Assembly (NCBI GenBank): GCA_030039975.1
Contig: JASHUO010000709.1
Coordinates: 1 to 5,995, forward strand
Length of the DNA stretch: 5,995 bases
Source of the DNA: Alphaproteobacteria bacterium
GTDB lineage: Bacteria > Pseudomonadota > Alphaproteobacteria > ATCC43930 > CGMCC-115725
Reading direction: 5' to 3'
The notes beneath the pieces were generated by a model. The model did no database searches. It saw nothing but the letters and a program-made list of their open reading frames with translations, and was not told where the DNA came from. Of this stretch, positions 5,688-5,995 are shown piece by piece. Position 1 is the first letter of the stretch. Every line of letters begins with the position of its first letter. Both the position numbers and the translations under genes were made by a program.

Positions 5688-5995
5688 CCGCGGCTCCGTG
5701 TTTTGAGACACCCGTCTTTCGCGGTACGGCAATCGCATTTGTCGTCGCGCCTGCGGCAGAGAAAGACTCACCACGGAGGCACGGAGGTCACAGAGAAGGG
5801 AGGAGTGGCGCGCTTCGCGCGCCAAATACTTATTCCCCGTGTCCTCCGTGCCTCCGGGGTGAATCTATATGCGATAGCTCTGGCTTTCGCGGGGACGACG
5901 AAAAATCTGTAGATTTGACCTGATCGGAATCTGTTCTAAGCAAACTTGAATTGCGCACCACGTCTTGCCGGCAGGCACGAAACCATGCAGGTTTG
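5688..5995. other. Gene-free region at the right edge
   Basis: No reading frame here resembles a known protein or has a good ribosome binding site; the short frames on the + strand read through the palindromic repeat. Besides that palindrome (5764-5866) it contains TTGACC (5915-5920) without a convincing -10 box at 17 bp, the 8-bp palindrome TGCCGGCA (5966-5973), and a 5-bp stem AAACC/GGTTT with a 5-nt loop at 5980-5994. An ATG at 5985 runs off the edge and cannot be judged. Base composition from about 5865 is visibly less GC-rich than in the genes, as expected for an intergenic stretch. Confidence 0.6.
5764..5866. repeat. Long imperfect palindrome, CACGGAGG-type dispersed intergenic repeat
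   Basis: The left arm (5767-5795) and right arm (5835-5863) match as inverted repeats at 24 of 29 positions, with a 14-bp perfect core (CGGAGGCACGGAGG at 5774-5787 against 5843-5856). Three more pairs extend it to 5764/5866. An inner perfect 8-bp hairpin, TGGCGCGC/GCGCGCCA with a TTC loop (5806-5824), has exactly the same dyad centre (5815). Each arm is itself built of 8-9 bp units of the CACGGAGG kind. Arms of this kind (CCACGGAGGCACGGAGG... and its complement) are familiar to me from intergenic repeats in many environmental bacteria, where they are often wrongly called as small proteins. It starts 76 bp after the substrate-binding protein gene. It could act as a transcript-end structure, but no T-run follows the inner hairpin apart from AATACTTATT. 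Confidence 0.8.

Noticed and set aside
4038..5825. A 595-codon open frame on the minus strand opposite the family-5 receptor gene
   Set aside because: It mirrors a certain + strand gene in GC-rich DNA where antisense stops are rare. Its translation is low in family-like motifs, and it reads through the palindrome.
5806..5834. Inner GC hairpin of the palindrome as an intrinsic terminator of the receptor operon
   Set aside because: The stem is strong, but the following AATACTTATT is not a proper T-run. The hairpin is symmetrical within a repeat element, so termination is possible but not shown.
5703..5912. Small + strand open frames across the palindrome
   Set aside because: Their sequence (HHGGTEVTEKGG... 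and ...LRASGVN) is the translation of the repeat arms, a known source of spurious small proteins; no ribosome binding site was seen.
5915..5940. Possible promoter beginning with TTGACC
   Set aside because: The hexamer at 17-bp spacing (AAGCAA) is a poor -10 box, and no supported gene follows within the window.

Overview
The window comes from a high-GC genome with strongly G/C-biased third codon positions. The protein families present (a CrcB/Fluc fluoride channel next to a DUF190 protein, MazG, an Ala/Pro-rich membrane-anchored Sel1-repeat protein, and a TAXI solute receptor) point to an alphaproteobacterium, probably Hyphomicrobiales (Rhizobiales). That placement is inferred from protein character only. 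All six supported genes are on the + strand.

Region 1 (2-1521) looks like one transcription unit: the 3' part of a Fluc fluoride channel gene (crcB), a DUF190 gene and mazG, with 4-nt gaps at both junctions. The channel exports fluoride. The DUF190 protein has a PII-like small-protein character and often accompanies crcB. MazG hydrolyses nucleoside triphosphates to monophosphate and pyrophosphate.

Region 2 (1522-1671) is a 150-bp gap with two abutting small inverted repeats upstream of the next gene. Region 3 (1672-2853) encodes a 393-residue protein with a long low-complexity N-terminal part, one membrane segment and a C-terminal Sel1/TPR-like domain. Its gene carries two in-frame tandem repeats (4 x 24 bp and 4 x 15 bp). 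Region 4 (2873-5687) has two secreted solute-binding proteins from unrelated transporter classes in tandem: a TAXI-type TRAP receptor and a family-5 (peptide/nickel type) ABC substrate-binding protein. No permease or ATPase gene is visible. The second gene starts at TTG behind a strong Shine-Dalgarno sequence.

Region 5 (5688-5995) has no gene I can support. Its main content is a roughly 100-bp imperfect palindrome whose CACGGAGG-type arms resemble a dispersed intergenic repeat known from many environmental bacterial genomes. The arms and a GC-rich inner hairpin share one dyad axis. I found no CRISPR array, tRNA, rRNA, transposase or clearly new multi-gene system. The most noteworthy items are the palindromic repeat, the orphan pair of binding proteins and the repeat-bearing Sel1 protein.
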